Made by a program: the position numbers and the translations under genes. From assembly GCA_041984235.1 (NCBI GenBank), contig JBHIYN010000015.1, positions 74,929 to 138,928 on the forward strand: a stretch of 64,000 nucleotides of DNA, given 5' to 3'. Below are positions 26,924 to 35,007 of the stretch, in pieces. The number at the start of each line of letters is the position of its first letter. Position 1 is the stretch's first letter. The stretch comes from JBHIYN01 sp041984235. Lineage in GTDB: Bacteria > Pseudomonadota > Gammaproteobacteria > Ga0077536. The notes beneath the pieces are model-generated. The model was not told the origin of the DNA and made no database searches. It was given only the letters and a program-made list of their open reading frames with translations.

Positions 26924-27823
26924 TCACGACGACCGGGGGTTTTCCAGCTCCTCGACGGTACGCGGCCAGTCACCCTTGAGCAGGCGCGAGAGCGCGCGAT
27001 CGGCCAGGATTCGGCCTCCGGTCTGGCAGCGCGGGCAGTAATCGAGCTCGCTGGTAGCGTAGCGAATGCGTTGTATGGCGGTGCCGCAGCGGGGACAGGG
27101 CTCACGGTAGCGCCCGTGCACGGCCATGCCGTCGCGGAACGCGGTGACCTTGGCCGGGAAATCGTCGCCCGCGGCTTCGCGCAGGCGCGTGGTCCAGCCG
27201 TCGAGGACCTCGACCACGGCCCGCTGCAGGCGCGCGACCTCGTCGTCGGTGAGCTTCTGCGTGTGGGCGATCGGCGACAGGCCGGCGGCATGCAGGATCT
27301 CGTCCGAGTAGGCGTTGCCGATGCCGCTGAACAGGCGCGGGTCGGTCAGGGCGCGCTTGAGGGTGTGGTTGCGCAGGCGCAGGCGATCGCGGAACGCCGC
27401 CGCATCGGCTTCCAGCACCTCGAGGCCGCCGGGGTCCAGCGCAGCCAGCGCGGCATCGCCGTCCAGGATGTGCAGGGATGCGCGTTTACGGCTGCCGGCC
27501 TCGGTGAACTCGAGCACGCCGCGTTCGAAATGCAGGCGTGCGAGCAGGTTGCGCCCGTGCCCCTTGCCGGCTTGCGCGCGCCAGCCGAGGCGGCCGGCGA
27601 TCATGAGGTGCATGACCAGCCAGGCGCCGTGTTCGAAGGCCAGCGCGATGCGTTTGCCGACCCGTCGAACCTGCGTCACCCGCTGACCTTCGAGGCTCGC
27701 CGGTGCCGGCTCCGCGGTACGCAGCACGAACGGACTGAGCAGCTCCAGCCGCGCGAGGCGGGTGCCCTCGACGCGCCGCGCCAGCGCCTCGACGTAGACC
27801 GTGATGTCCGGCAGCTCGGGCAT
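26924..27823 (-). CDS. Fpg/Nei family DNA glycosylase
   Basis: 299 aa. Base-excision repair enzyme removing oxidised bases and cutting the abasic site. It starts MPELPDITVYVEALARR: after Met removal Pro is the Schiff-base nucleophile and Glu the catalytic acid; the sixth residue is D rather than the E of classical Fpg (MPELPE). The helix-two-turn-helix segment is DPRLFSGIGNAYSDEILHAAGLSP. The C-terminal zinc finger has CPRC and CPRC separated by 16 residues. The insert and the D point to a Fpg-like rather than canonical MutM protein. Confidence 0.9.
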   Translation of the reverse strand: MPELPDITVYVEALARRVEGTRLARLELLSPFVLRTAEPAPASLEGQRVTQVRRVGKRIALAFEHGAWLVMHLMIAGRLGWRAQAGKGHGRNLLARLHFERGVLEFTEAGSRKRASLHILDGDAALAALDPGGLEVLEADAAAFRDRLRLRNHTLKRALTDPRLFSGIGNAYSDEILHAAGLSPIAHTQKLTDDEVARLQRAVVEVLDGWTTRLREAAGDDFPAKVTAFRDGMAVHGRYREPCPRCGTAIQRIRYATSELDYCPRCQTGGRILADRALSRLLKGDWPRTVEELENPRSS

Positions 27824-27862
27824 GGACGGGATTGCCCGCGCGGGCGCGAGGGCCGGGCGTCG

Positions 27863-29023
27863 CTACTCGATGAGCGAGGTGATGACGAGGTCGGCGAGAC
27901 GCTGCAGGCGCTCGACGTGGTAGGTCTCCTCCATCAGCCCGGTGGACAGGAAGCTGAAGGTGAGATCGAGCTCGGGGTCGACCCAGAAGCAGGTCGATCC
28001 CGCGCCCCAGCCGCAGAAGGTCCGCGGCGAGGAGAAATTGCTCATCGGTCCGGGCTGTATGCCCTCACCACGGACGAAGAAGCCGAGCCCGATGTTGCCC
28101 GGCCACGGCGCCCAGCCGCGCGTGTCGCGGGCATAGTCGAACAGCAGGTTGCGCTTGTCGCCGGTGAAATTGCGGCTGCAGTAGTCGAGTGTGCGTGGTG
28201 AGAGGATGCGGCGGCCGTCGAGCTCGCCGCCGTTGCGCAGCATCAGCGCGAAGCGGTGCAGGTCTTCGAGGCAGGTGAGGTAGCCGCCGGCCGGGATCTC
28301 GCAGCCGTCGATCATCAGCACCTGGCCGATGCCCAGCACTTCCTCCGGATGGAACATCCCCGGCTCGCTGTAACGCGCGGTCACCGGGCACAGGCGCGGC
28401 AGCAGGTCGTCGCGCTTGCCGAGGCAGGTGTTGGTCATGCCGAGCGGTTCGAACAGGTCCTCGCGCATGATGTCGGTGAAGCGGCGCGTGCCGCCGTCGA
28501 CGCGCCGCACCATCTCGGCCATCACCGAGTGGGCTGCGATGATCGAGTAGTTGACGCGCTCGCCGGGTAGCGCTTCGGGCCGCTGCGCGGCGACCCAGGC
28601 GGTCAGCGCGGCGATGTCGATGAGCACCTCGGGCGCAACCCCCGGTACTGCCGAGATCAGGCCGCTGGTATGGGTGAGCAGGTGCCACAGCTTGATCTCG
28701 CGCGTGCCGCGGCCCTCGAACTCCGGGATCACCTCGGCGACGCGCAGGTCGAGGTGAAGATCGCCGCGTTCGACGCGATTGAGCACCACGGCGTTGGTGA
28801 ACTGCTTGCCCGAGGAGAAGGACACGAACACGTCGTCCTCGGTCAGCGGGCGACCCGCTTCGCGGTCGGCATAGCCGTGCACGTCGCGGTAGACCGTCTC
28901 GCCGCCGCGCGACACGCACAGCGCGGCACCATCGTAGCGTCCGGCCTCGATGTCGGCATTGATGCGGGCCGGGATGCGTTGCAGGCGTTCGGGGTCGAAA
29001 CCGAGATCGGCGGAAGTGGTCAT
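27863..29023 (-). CDS. Beta-lactamase-fold serine hydrolase (class C/esterase type)
   Basis: 386 aa without signal peptide. The active-site SxxK motif is SSGK in VFVSFSSGKQFTNAV, with the Ser as nucleophile; the tyrosine motif is YSI in RVNYSIIAAHSVMAEMV. The C-terminus (STCFWVDPELDLTFSFLSTGL) resembles EstB-like esterases. Such proteins hydrolyse esters or lactones; activity on an ester from a Baeyer-Villiger reaction is possible but only inference. It is followed 39 bp later by the glycosylase gene on the same strand. Confidence 0.88.
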   Translation of the reverse strand: MTTSADLGFDPERLQRIPARINADIEAGRYDGAALCVSRGGETVYRDVHGYADREAGRPLTEDDVFVSFSSGKQFTNAVVLNRVERGDLHLDLRVAEVIPEFEGRGTREIKLWHLLTHTSGLISAVPGVAPEVLIDIAALTAWVAAQRPEALPGERVNYSIIAAHSVMAEMVRRVDGGTRRFTDIMREDLFEPLGMTNTCLGKRDDLLPRLCPVTARYSEPGMFHPEEVLGIGQVLMIDGCEIPAGGYLTCLEDLHRFALMLRNGGELDGRRILSPRTLDYCSRNFTGDKRNLLFDYARDTRGWAPWPGNIGLGFFVRGEGIQPGPMSNFSSPRTFCGWGAGSTCFWVDPELDLTFSFLSTGLMEETYHVERLQRLADLVITSLIE

Positions 29024-29216
29024 GGATGCAGTCCTGTCCTGGGTCTGGCGCGGATTCTAAACCGTCCCCGCGCAGGCGGCGAAACCGCGCCGCGCGGCCA
29101 TGCGCCATTGGCGCATTCGTTTCGCGCTTGCAGGCCTGCGCCATTGCGCGCCGGCCCGATGTGCGGCGCGCGGGCGATCGCAGAAAGTGCAGCCATATTC
29201 AGAAAGCGAGCCCAGG

Positions 29217-29915
29217 ATGATGATGACCGAACATTACTCTTCACGCGGTTCCGGCCCTCTGCCGGGTTACCCGCGGCCGTCCGGCGGGCGGCCGGGCGAG
29301 GCGCCGGTTACCACCGAGTTCGTCAGCGAGCGTCTCGCCGAGTGCATGCGCGAGCTGCGCGAGGTCCGCTACCGCAAGGCAACCCACCTCATGCGTCGCA
29401 TCGAGGCTTTCGACAGCGGCACCTTCGCGCACTGCGTGCGCGTATCGGAGCTGGCCTTCCGTCTCGGTGAAACGCTGGGTCTGCCGCGCCGCGAGGTGCG
29501 CCTGCTGGAGCGTGCCGCACTGTTCCACGACGCCGGCAAGCTGTGCGTGCCGCGCAAGGTGCTGGACAAGGACGGTCGTCTCAACGGCCGCGAGTGGCGC
29601 ATCATCCGCGAGCACGCCAGCGCCGGCGAGAGCATCTGCCTGGAGGCAACCCGCGACACCGAGATCGCCGCGCTGGTCCGCCAGCACCACGAACGTCTGG
29701 ATGGCAGCGGCTATCCCGATCGCCTGCATGCTGCGCGCATCTCGATGCCGGTAAGAACGCTGCAGATGGCCGATATCTTCGATGCGCTGACCTCCGCGCG
29801 CGCATACAAGCCGGCCTACTCGGTGCGGCAGGCACTCGACATCATCGACGGTGAGGTCGCGGCCGGCTGGCGCGATCGCCGGGTGGCCGAGGCCCTGCGC
29901 GAGGTGGTCGGCTGA
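29217..29915 (+). CDS. HD-GYP domain phosphodiesterase
   Basis: 232 aa from the first of three tandem ATG codons (29217, 29220, 29223); the AGG just before them fits best with 29223. A ~50-residue disordered leader precedes a complete HD-GYP domain: HD pair H104-D105 in LFHDAGKLCVP, REHASAGE, and HHERLDGSGYP (H157, H158; GYP 165-167). HD-GYP enzymes hydrolyse cyclic di-GMP. No receiver or membrane part is fused, so its input is external. It begins the co-directional signalling block that runs to 36805, followed 86 bp later by a LuxR-type regulator. Confidence 0.9.
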   Translation: MMMTEHYSSRGSGPLPGYPRPSGGRPGEAPVTTEFVSERLAECMRELREVRYRKATHLMRRIEAFDSGTFAHCVRVSELAFRLGETLGLPRREVRLLERAALFHDAGKLCVPRKVLDKDGRLNGREWRIIREHASAGESICLEATRDTEIAALVRQHHERLDGSGYPDRLHAARISMPVRTLQMADIFDALTSARAYKPAYSVRQALDIIDGEVAAGWRDRRVAEALREVVG

Positions 29916-30001
29916 GCGCGTGCAAGCGGCACGCCGGGAGCCGCTCGCCGTTGTTGAAGCCGCCGCGTCCGTGGGCGACACTGGCCGCGTCCCGGGAGTG
30001 G

Positions 30002-30661
30002 ATGGAGCGGGTGGCACGCAAGCAAATCATGATCGTCGACGACGACGACCTCGTCCGGGTCGGGCTGCGCGCGTTGCTCGCCGACGACAAGCAGTTCGAG
30101 ATCGTCGCCGAGGCCCGCAACGGCCGCGAGGCGGTGCGGCTGGCGCGACGCTGCTCGCCGGACGTGGTGGTGATGGACGTGTCCATGCCGGACATGAACG
30201 GCATCGACGCCACCGCGCGCATCCGGCAGGCAGTCGACGGCGTGCGTGTCCTGGCCCTGTCCACCCACCGCGACGGGCGCTATGTGCGCCGCATGCTGGA
30301 TGCCGGCGCCGCCGGCTACCTGCCCAAGATGAACGCGCTCGACGAGATGCTGGCCGCGCTGCGCGCGGTGGCCGCGGGGCAGACCTATCTCAGCCCGGCG
30401 GTGACCTCGGAGCTGCTCACCGCCATGAGCGGCGAGGCGACCGAGGGCGGCGGTGCGCTGGAGGACCTGACCCTGCGCGAACGCGAGGTGCTGCAGCTGG
30501 TCGCCGAGGGCCGCAGTGCGAGCGAGGTCGCCGGTCAGCTCAGCCTCAGCGTCAAGACGGTCGAGACCCACCGCCGCCGCGTCATGCACAAGCTCGGTAT
30601 CGACAGTGTCGCCGGGCTCACGCGATTCGCGTTGCGCCACGGCATCATAGAGCTCGATTGA
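30002..30661 (+). CDS. NarL/FixJ-type response regulator (REC + LuxR HTH)
   Basis: 219 aa from ATG 30002; GTG 30011 is equally possible. Receiver domain with acidic pocket IMIVDDDD, phospho-acceptor D59 in VVVMDVSMPDMNG, conserved LALSTH and LPKM, followed by a LuxR helix-turn-helix (LTLREREVLQLVAEGRSASEVAGQLSLSVKTVETHRRRVMHKLGI). It is a DNA-binding output. The likely phosphate donor is the hybrid kinase and Hpt protein encoded at 35-36.8 kb of the same block. The gene ends 25 bp before the cyclase gene. Confidence 0.92.
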   Translation: MERVARKQIMIVDDDDLVRVGLRALLADDKQFEIVAEARNGREAVRLARRCSPDVVVMDVSMPDMNGIDATARIRQAVDGVRVLALSTHRDGRYVRRMLDAGAAGYLPKMNALDEMLAALRAVAAGQTYLSPAVTSELLTAMSGEATEGGGALEDLTLREREVLQLVAEGRSASEVAGQLSLSVKTVETHRRRVMHKLGIDSVAGLTRFALRHGIIELD

Positions 30662-30686
30662 GCACGCCGCGACGGCGGCGCAGGCC

Positions 30687-31709
30687 GTGAACGACGGCGC
30701 GACGGCGATGCCGCCCGTGCAGGTGCTGCAGGCCCTCGGTGAGCAACTCGTGCGCCGCGGCGAGAGCGCCTGGGCGCGACTCGACATGCCGGCGGGCAGC
30801 GTCGCCGAGTCGGCCGGCCTGGAACGGTTCGGCTACCCCGATGCGCGCAGTCTCGCCGACTTCGTGTTTCTGCACGGCGTGGTCCCGGAGCCGGGCGAGC
30901 CGCTGCTGCTGCCGATGATCGCGGCGGCCGGATCGCAACCGGCGGACGTCTTCGTGCACCACGTGCCGGGCAGCCTGTGGCTGGTGTTCCTGTGTGCCGG
31001 CACGCGGCAATCCGGCCACGCCGCCGAGCAGCAACGCCTGAACGAGGCGGTCCTCGCCGGACGCGCCCACGGCCGCCTGCTGGAGCGTTTCGTCGGCACC
31101 GAGCTGGTGCGTCACCGTCTGCACGAAGCGCCGCTGCCGACCGCGATGGCGCCCGAAACGCGTCGCCTGACGATGTTGTTCGCCGACATTCGCGGCTTCA
31201 CCCCCTTCTGCGAGGCGCGTGAAGCGGCCGAAGCCTGCCGCGTGCTCAACCGCTACCTGGAACGCATGGTCGAGGCGGTCGCGGCGCACGGCGGTATCGT
31301 CGACAAGATCATCGGTGACGCGGTGATGGCACTGTTCGGCCTGACCGATGGCGGAGAAGACGCGGCCGAACGCGCGATCGGCGCGGCCCGCGACATGATC
31401 GCCGCGGTCGATGCCCTGGGCGGCGCGGGCGCCGGGGTCCACGGCATCGGTGTCGGTATTGCGACCGGGGAGGTCGCGGTAGGGGTGCTGGGTACCGCCG
31501 CACGGCGAGCCTTCACGGTGGTCGGCCACCGCGTCAATCTCGCCGCGCGGCTGGAGAGCAGCGCCGAACCGGGTGAGATCCTGGTCGATGACGCGACCCG
31601 TGACGCGGCCGGCGCGGCTGCCGATGGCTTCATGCCCACGCGGCGCAGCCTGAAGGGGCTGCCCGCGCCGGTGGCCGTTTATGCCTGCCCGGTACCGGGC
31701 AGGGTGTGA
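30687..31709 (+). CDS. Class III adenylate/guanylate cyclase domain protein
   Basis: 340 aa from GTG 30687 (ATG 30708 is an alternative). Residues 1-150 form an unrecognised globular N-terminal part with a short hydrophobic segment (SLWLVFLCAGTR). The catalytic domain follows: metal-binding D167 in MLFADIRGFTPF and D211 in KIIGDAVMALFG, then GIATGEVAVGVLG and FTVVGHRVNLAARLES. It makes cAMP or cGMP; substrate specificity cannot be fixed by eye. Its place between the LuxR regulator and the GTPase cassette suggests control by that system. The 118-bp gap downstream contains a promoter-like sequence. Confidence 0.9.
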   Translation: MNDGATAMPPVQVLQALGEQLVRRGESAWARLDMPAGSVAESAGLERFGYPDARSLADFVFLHGVVPEPGEPLLLPMIAAAGSQPADVFVHHVPGSLWLVFLCAGTRQSGHAAEQQRLNEAVLAGRAHGRLLERFVGTELVRHRLHEAPLPTAMAPETRRLTMLFADIRGFTPFCEAREAAEACRVLNRYLERMVEAVAAHGGIVDKIIGDAVMALFGLTDGGEDAAERAIGAARDMIAAVDALGGAGAGVHGIGVGIATGEVAVGVLGTAARRAFTVVGHRVNLAARLESSAEPGEILVDDATRDAAGAAADGFMPTRRSLKGLPAPVAVYACPVPGRV

Positions 31710-31742
31710 ACGACACCCGGGCGCTTCGCGCCTGCATTGCGG

Positions 31743-31770
31743 TACTATGCGCGATCGTGCGTCACGATCG
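31743..31770 (+). promoter_or_regulatory. Inverted repeat and -10-like box before the GTPase cassette
   Basis: CGATCGTG-CGT-CACGATCG (31752-31770) is a perfect 8-bp inverted repeat placed immediately downstream of TACTAT (31743-31748), 58 bp before the coiled-coil gene. It looks like an operator overlapping an internal promoter for the downstream coiled-coil/OmpA/GTPase/kinase genes. No clear -35 box was found. Confidence 0.45.
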
Positions 31771-31827
31771 TGGTTAGCCCGGGCGGCGCGCGCATGACGG
31801 GAGTTCACAACCGACGGGTGTTCGAAG

Positions 31828-32409
31828 ATGGTTCAACGCAAGGACAGTGGCGGTAACGGCGCCGACGAAAAGACGGCGGTGGAGGAGGCGGCCGGCGCCG
31901 CGGGCAACGTCGACAAGATCCGGGAGATCCTGTTCGGCGGACAGATGCGTGATTACGACCGGCGCTTCGACGCACTGCAGAAGCAGTTCGAGCGCGAGCT
32001 GGCACGCAGCACGAGCGACTTCGACAAGCGATTGAGTTCGTTCGAGAATTTCATCCGCAAGGAGCTCGAGAAGCTGACCGCCAAAGTGCTCGCCGAGCGC
32101 AAGGAGCGCACCGAGGCGATCAAGAATGCCGAGCGCGCCCTGAAGGAGACGGCCAAGGAGCTCGAGGACCGGCTGGCGGCCATGGACGAGTCCATGACCA
32201 CCGAGAACGCCGACATCCGCAGCGAGATCCATGACAGCAAGCAGGAAATCGTCGCCGACATGAAGGCGTTGTTCGCCGAGCTCACCGAGATCACCCGCAG
32301 CGGGCAGGACGAGCTCAACGAGATCAAGGTGGACCGTACCGAGCTGTCGGCACTGCTGACCGAAATGGCGATGCGCGTGACGCGCGACTTCGACCTGCCG
32401 GGAGACTGA
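31828..32409 (+). CDS. Coiled-coil protein of the GTPase cassette, unknown function
   Basis: 193 aa, highly charged, soluble, no signal peptide. After a 25-residue Gly/Glu-rich leader comes KIREILFGGQMRDYDRRFDAL, then a long heptad-rich helix (residues ~45-130, FERELARSTSDFDKRLSSFENFIRKELEKL onward) and a second helical stretch. The ILFG-x-LxxL segment resembles LKRLLFGDEQ...LNELEQRV at the start of the next gene's product, suggesting a shared docking motif. It is 28 bp upstream of the OmpA-type gene. I do not recognise a named family. Confidence 0.75.
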   Translation: MVQRKDSGGNGADEKTAVEEAAGAAGNVDKIREILFGGQMRDYDRRFDALQKQFERELARSTSDFDKRLSSFENFIRKELEKLTAKVLAERKERTEAIKNAERALKETAKELEDRLAAMDESMTTENADIRSEIHDSKQEIVADMKALFAELTEITRSGQDELNEIKVDRTELSALLTEMAMRVTRDFDLPGD

Positions 32410-32437
32410 GCGGCGCTGACGACCCGGGGCCGTGCCC

Positions 32438-34498
32438 ATGAGTGAGCTCGACGAGCTGAAGCGCCTGCTGTTCGGGGACGAGCAGCGTTCGCTCAACGAG
32501 CTCGAGCAGCGCGTCGAGGATCCGGTCACGCGGGCCGGTGACGTCGCCGGCGTACTGGCCGACTCGGTACGTCTCAGCGCACAGAGCGGCGACGATCTGC
32601 AGCGTGCACTGCGCGAGCCGGTAGACGCCTGCATTCGCACCTCGATCCGCGAGGACGTCGATGTCTTCGCCGATGCGCTGTTCCCGGTCATGGGGCCGGC
32701 CATTCGCCGCTCGGTGCTGGAGACCTTCCGCACCCTGGTCCAGGGACTCAACCAGACCATCGAGTCGGCCTTCAGCTGGCAGGGCATCAAGTGGCGTATC
32801 GAGTCGCGGCGCACCGGGGTGCCGGTGTCGGAACTGGTGCTGCGCGACACCCTCGAGTACCGCGTGGAGCAGGTCCTGCTGATCCAGCACGACTCGGGGC
32901 TGCTCATGCGCCACGCAACGCGTCCCGATTTCGCGAGCAACGACTCGGACGCGGTGTCGGCGATGCTGACCGCGATTCAGGATTTCGTACGCGACTCCTT
33001 CGGCGGCGCGGGCGAACCCGGCAGCGGTCTCGACGTGATCGAGATCGGCGAGCACGTGGTGTGGCTGCTGCCAGGCCCGGCGGCGACCCTGGCCGTGGTC
33101 TTCCGTGGCACGCCGAGGCTTGCCCTGCGCAGCCATTTCGCCGCCGTCGCCGAAGACCTGCAACGGCATCACGGCGCCGCGCTGGCGAGCTTCGCCGGCG
33201 ACAGCGAGACGCTGGCGGCACTGGACCCCATGCTGCGCGAATGTCTCGACGTCGAGTCGCGCACCGGGATAGCGACCGGCGAGCGCGGCGGGTTGTCACC
33301 GGCCTTCAAGATCACCCTGGCGGTGCTCGGCACGGCGTTGTTGGTCTACCTGGTGCTCAGCGTGCGCGCCGCGTTGCAGCGCGAGGCGCTGGCCGCGGCG
33401 CTGGAAGCGGAGCCCGGCATCGTGGTCACCGCCGTGGAGGAAGACGGCGGGCGGCTGGTAGTGCGCGGCCTGGCCGATCCGCTGGCGCGCAGCATGGACG
33501 AGGTCGCCGCCGCCGAGGGCTACGAGCCGGACGAGGTGAGCCTCGCGTTCGAGCCTTACCACTCGGCCGAGCCGGCTCTGCTCGAACGTCGCGCACGGCG
33601 CATCCTGCGCGCCCCGGAAAGTGTCGAGCTGACCATCGAAGGCACCCGCATTCGCCTCGCCGGGCATGCCGGTGAGGACTGGCTGCGCGGCCTCGACCCG
33701 CGCCTGTTCAACGTGCTCGGCTTCGACGAGGTCGACCTGGATGGCCTGGAGTCGCTGGACGAGCGTGCCCACCGCCTGCTCGAGGCGCCGGACAGCGTCA
33801 CGTTCCGCATCGAAGGCGGCACGCTGCACGCGCGCGGCACGGCACCACCGGCCTGGATCGCGACGCTGGCCGAACGTGCCACCGCGCTGGCCGGGGTCGA
33901 GCGCGTCGACGACGGCGCGCTGCGCGCCGACCCCGCGGCGATTGCCGCGTACTGGCACGAACGACTGGCGGCGCCGTCCGGGGTGAGCGTGGCTTTCGCG
34001 GACGGCACTCTGACACTCGCCGGCAGCGCGCCCCTGGCCTGGGTCGAATCCGTACGCGCGCGACTGCCGCTGGACGGGCGCTTCGTCGAACGCGTCGATT
34101 TCTCCGGCCTCGGGAGCGCGGAAGCCGCCGAGCACGGTGCGCTGCTCGCGCGCCTCGACGGCACGCGCTTCGAGTTCTCGGAGGACACTACCTTGTCCGC
34201 AAACAGCCGCGCGGCCTTCGAGGCCTTTCTCGGCGACCTCGCGCGTGCCGTGGCACTCGGTGAGCGGCTCGGGGTGGCACCGCCGATGCTGCGCTTGATC
34301 GGATACAGCGATGCCCTCGGCGCGGTGGGCTACAACGCGCGCCTGCGCGAGCGCCGTGCGCAGGCCCTGGCGGCACTGGCTCGCGCGGCCTTGCCGGCGG
34401 CGGTGGAGATCGCCGCGCAGGGTGCGGCGGCGGCGGACAACGCGGCCCAGCGTCCGCTGCGGCGCGGTGCGACCGCGCACGTGGAGGCGCGGCCGTGA
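32438..34498 (+). CDS. Membrane protein with large cytoplasmic domain and periplasmic OmpA-like domain
   Basis: 686 aa. Residues 1-285 are a cytoplasmic helical domain beginning MSELDELKRLLFGDEQ, with the conserved-looking stretch DALFPVMGPAIRRSVLETFRTLVQGLNQTIESAFS and YRVEQVLLIQHDSGLL. One transmembrane helix is at about 290-313 (KITLAVLGTALLVYLVLSVRAAL). The periplasmic part holds three or four BON-like repeats (VVTAVEEDGGRLVVRGLADP; VTFRIEGGTLHARGTAPP; VSVAFADGTLTLAGSAPL) and ends in an OmpA-type peptidoglycan-binding fold (SDALGAVGYNARLRERRAQALAALA). From memory, similar proteins occur in other bacteria, including cyanobacteria; none has a firm function that I know. Its stop overlaps the GTPase start (GTGA). 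It probably connects the wall to the cytoplasmic GTPase. Confidence 0.8.
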   Translation: MSELDELKRLLFGDEQRSLNELEQRVEDPVTRAGDVAGVLADSVRLSAQSGDDLQRALREPVDACIRTSIREDVDVFADALFPVMGPAIRRSVLETFRTLVQGLNQTIESAFSWQGIKWRIESRRTGVPVSELVLRDTLEYRVEQVLLIQHDSGLLMRHATRPDFASNDSDAVSAMLTAIQDFVRDSFGGAGEPGSGLDVIEIGEHVVWLLPGPAATLAVVFRGTPRLALRSHFAAVAEDLQRHHGAALASFAGDSETLAALDPMLRECLDVESRTGIATGERGGLSPAFKITLAVLGTALLVYLVLSVRAALQREALAAALEAEPGIVVTAVEEDGGRLVVRGLADPLARSMDEVAAAEGYEPDEVSLAFEPYHSAEPALLERRARRILRAPESVELTIEGTRIRLAGHAGEDWLRGLDPRLFNVLGFDEVDLDGLESLDERAHRLLEAPDSVTFRIEGGTLHARGTAPPAWIATLAERATALAGVERVDDGALRADPAAIAAYWHERLAAPSGVSVAFADGTLTLAGSAPLAWVESVRARLPLDGRFVERVDFSGLGSAEAAEHGALLARLDGTRFEFSEDTTLSANSRAAFEAFLGDLARAVALGERLGVAPPMLRLIGYSDALGAVGYNARLRERRAQALAALARAALPAAVEIAAQGAAAADNAAQRPLRRGATAHVEARP

Positions 34499-34995
34499 AC
34501 GCCGTGACCGCCAAGGTGTGCCTGGTCGGGGACTTCGGCGTCGGCAAGACCAGCCTGGTCAAGCGCTTCGTGCACCAGGCCTTCTCGGAGCGCTACCAGA
34601 CCACCGTCGGCGTAACCATAGAGACGACCGAGCTTGCGCTGGCGGCCGACCGCACCTGCAAGCTGATCATCTGGGACATCGCCGGCAGCGGCACCATCGA
34701 CAGCGTCAAGCAGAGCTACCTGCGCGGCGCGGCGGGCCTGCTGTTCGTTGCCGACGGCACGCGTGCGGAGACCCTGGACACCGCGCAGGGGCTCGAACGA
34801 CAGGCGCGCGAGCTGCTCGGCGAGGTGCCGGCCGTGTACCTGCTCAACAAGTGTGACCTGCAGGAGCAGTGGGAGATCGCGCCGGCGACCGCCAGCGCGC
34901 TGGAATCCGGCGCGAGCGTGTTCCGCACCAGCGCGCTCAGCGGTGACAACGTCGAGGCGGCCTTCCATGCGCTGGCGGCGTCGCTCGCCGGCTGA
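34495..34995 (+). CDS. Rab-like small GTPase of the Ras superfamily
   Basis: 166 aa from GTG 34495, overlapping the previous stop by 4 bases. All G motifs are visible: G1 GDFGVGKT (12-19), switch I Thr in YQTTVGVTIET, G3 DIAGS (D61-S65), G4 NKCD (118-121), G5 TSAL (145-148). The position of the catalytic Gln after DxxG is Ser, so intrinsic hydrolysis may be slow or need a partner. There is no C-terminal prenylation cysteine and no membrane helix; recruitment probably goes through the OmpA-like protein. It belongs with the uncharacterised prokaryotic Ras-like group (Rup-type). Role: a molecular switch within the cassette (inferred). Confidence 0.92.
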   Translation: MNAVTAKVCLVGDFGVGKTSLVKRFVHQAFSERYQTTVGVTIETTELALAADRTCKLIIWDIAGSGTIDSVKQSYLRGAAGLLFVADGTRAETLDTAQGLERQARELLGEVPAVYLLNKCDLQEQWEIAPATASALESGASVFRTSALSGDNVEAAFHALAASLAG

Positions 34996-35007
34996 GCGCG
35001 CGCCGGC

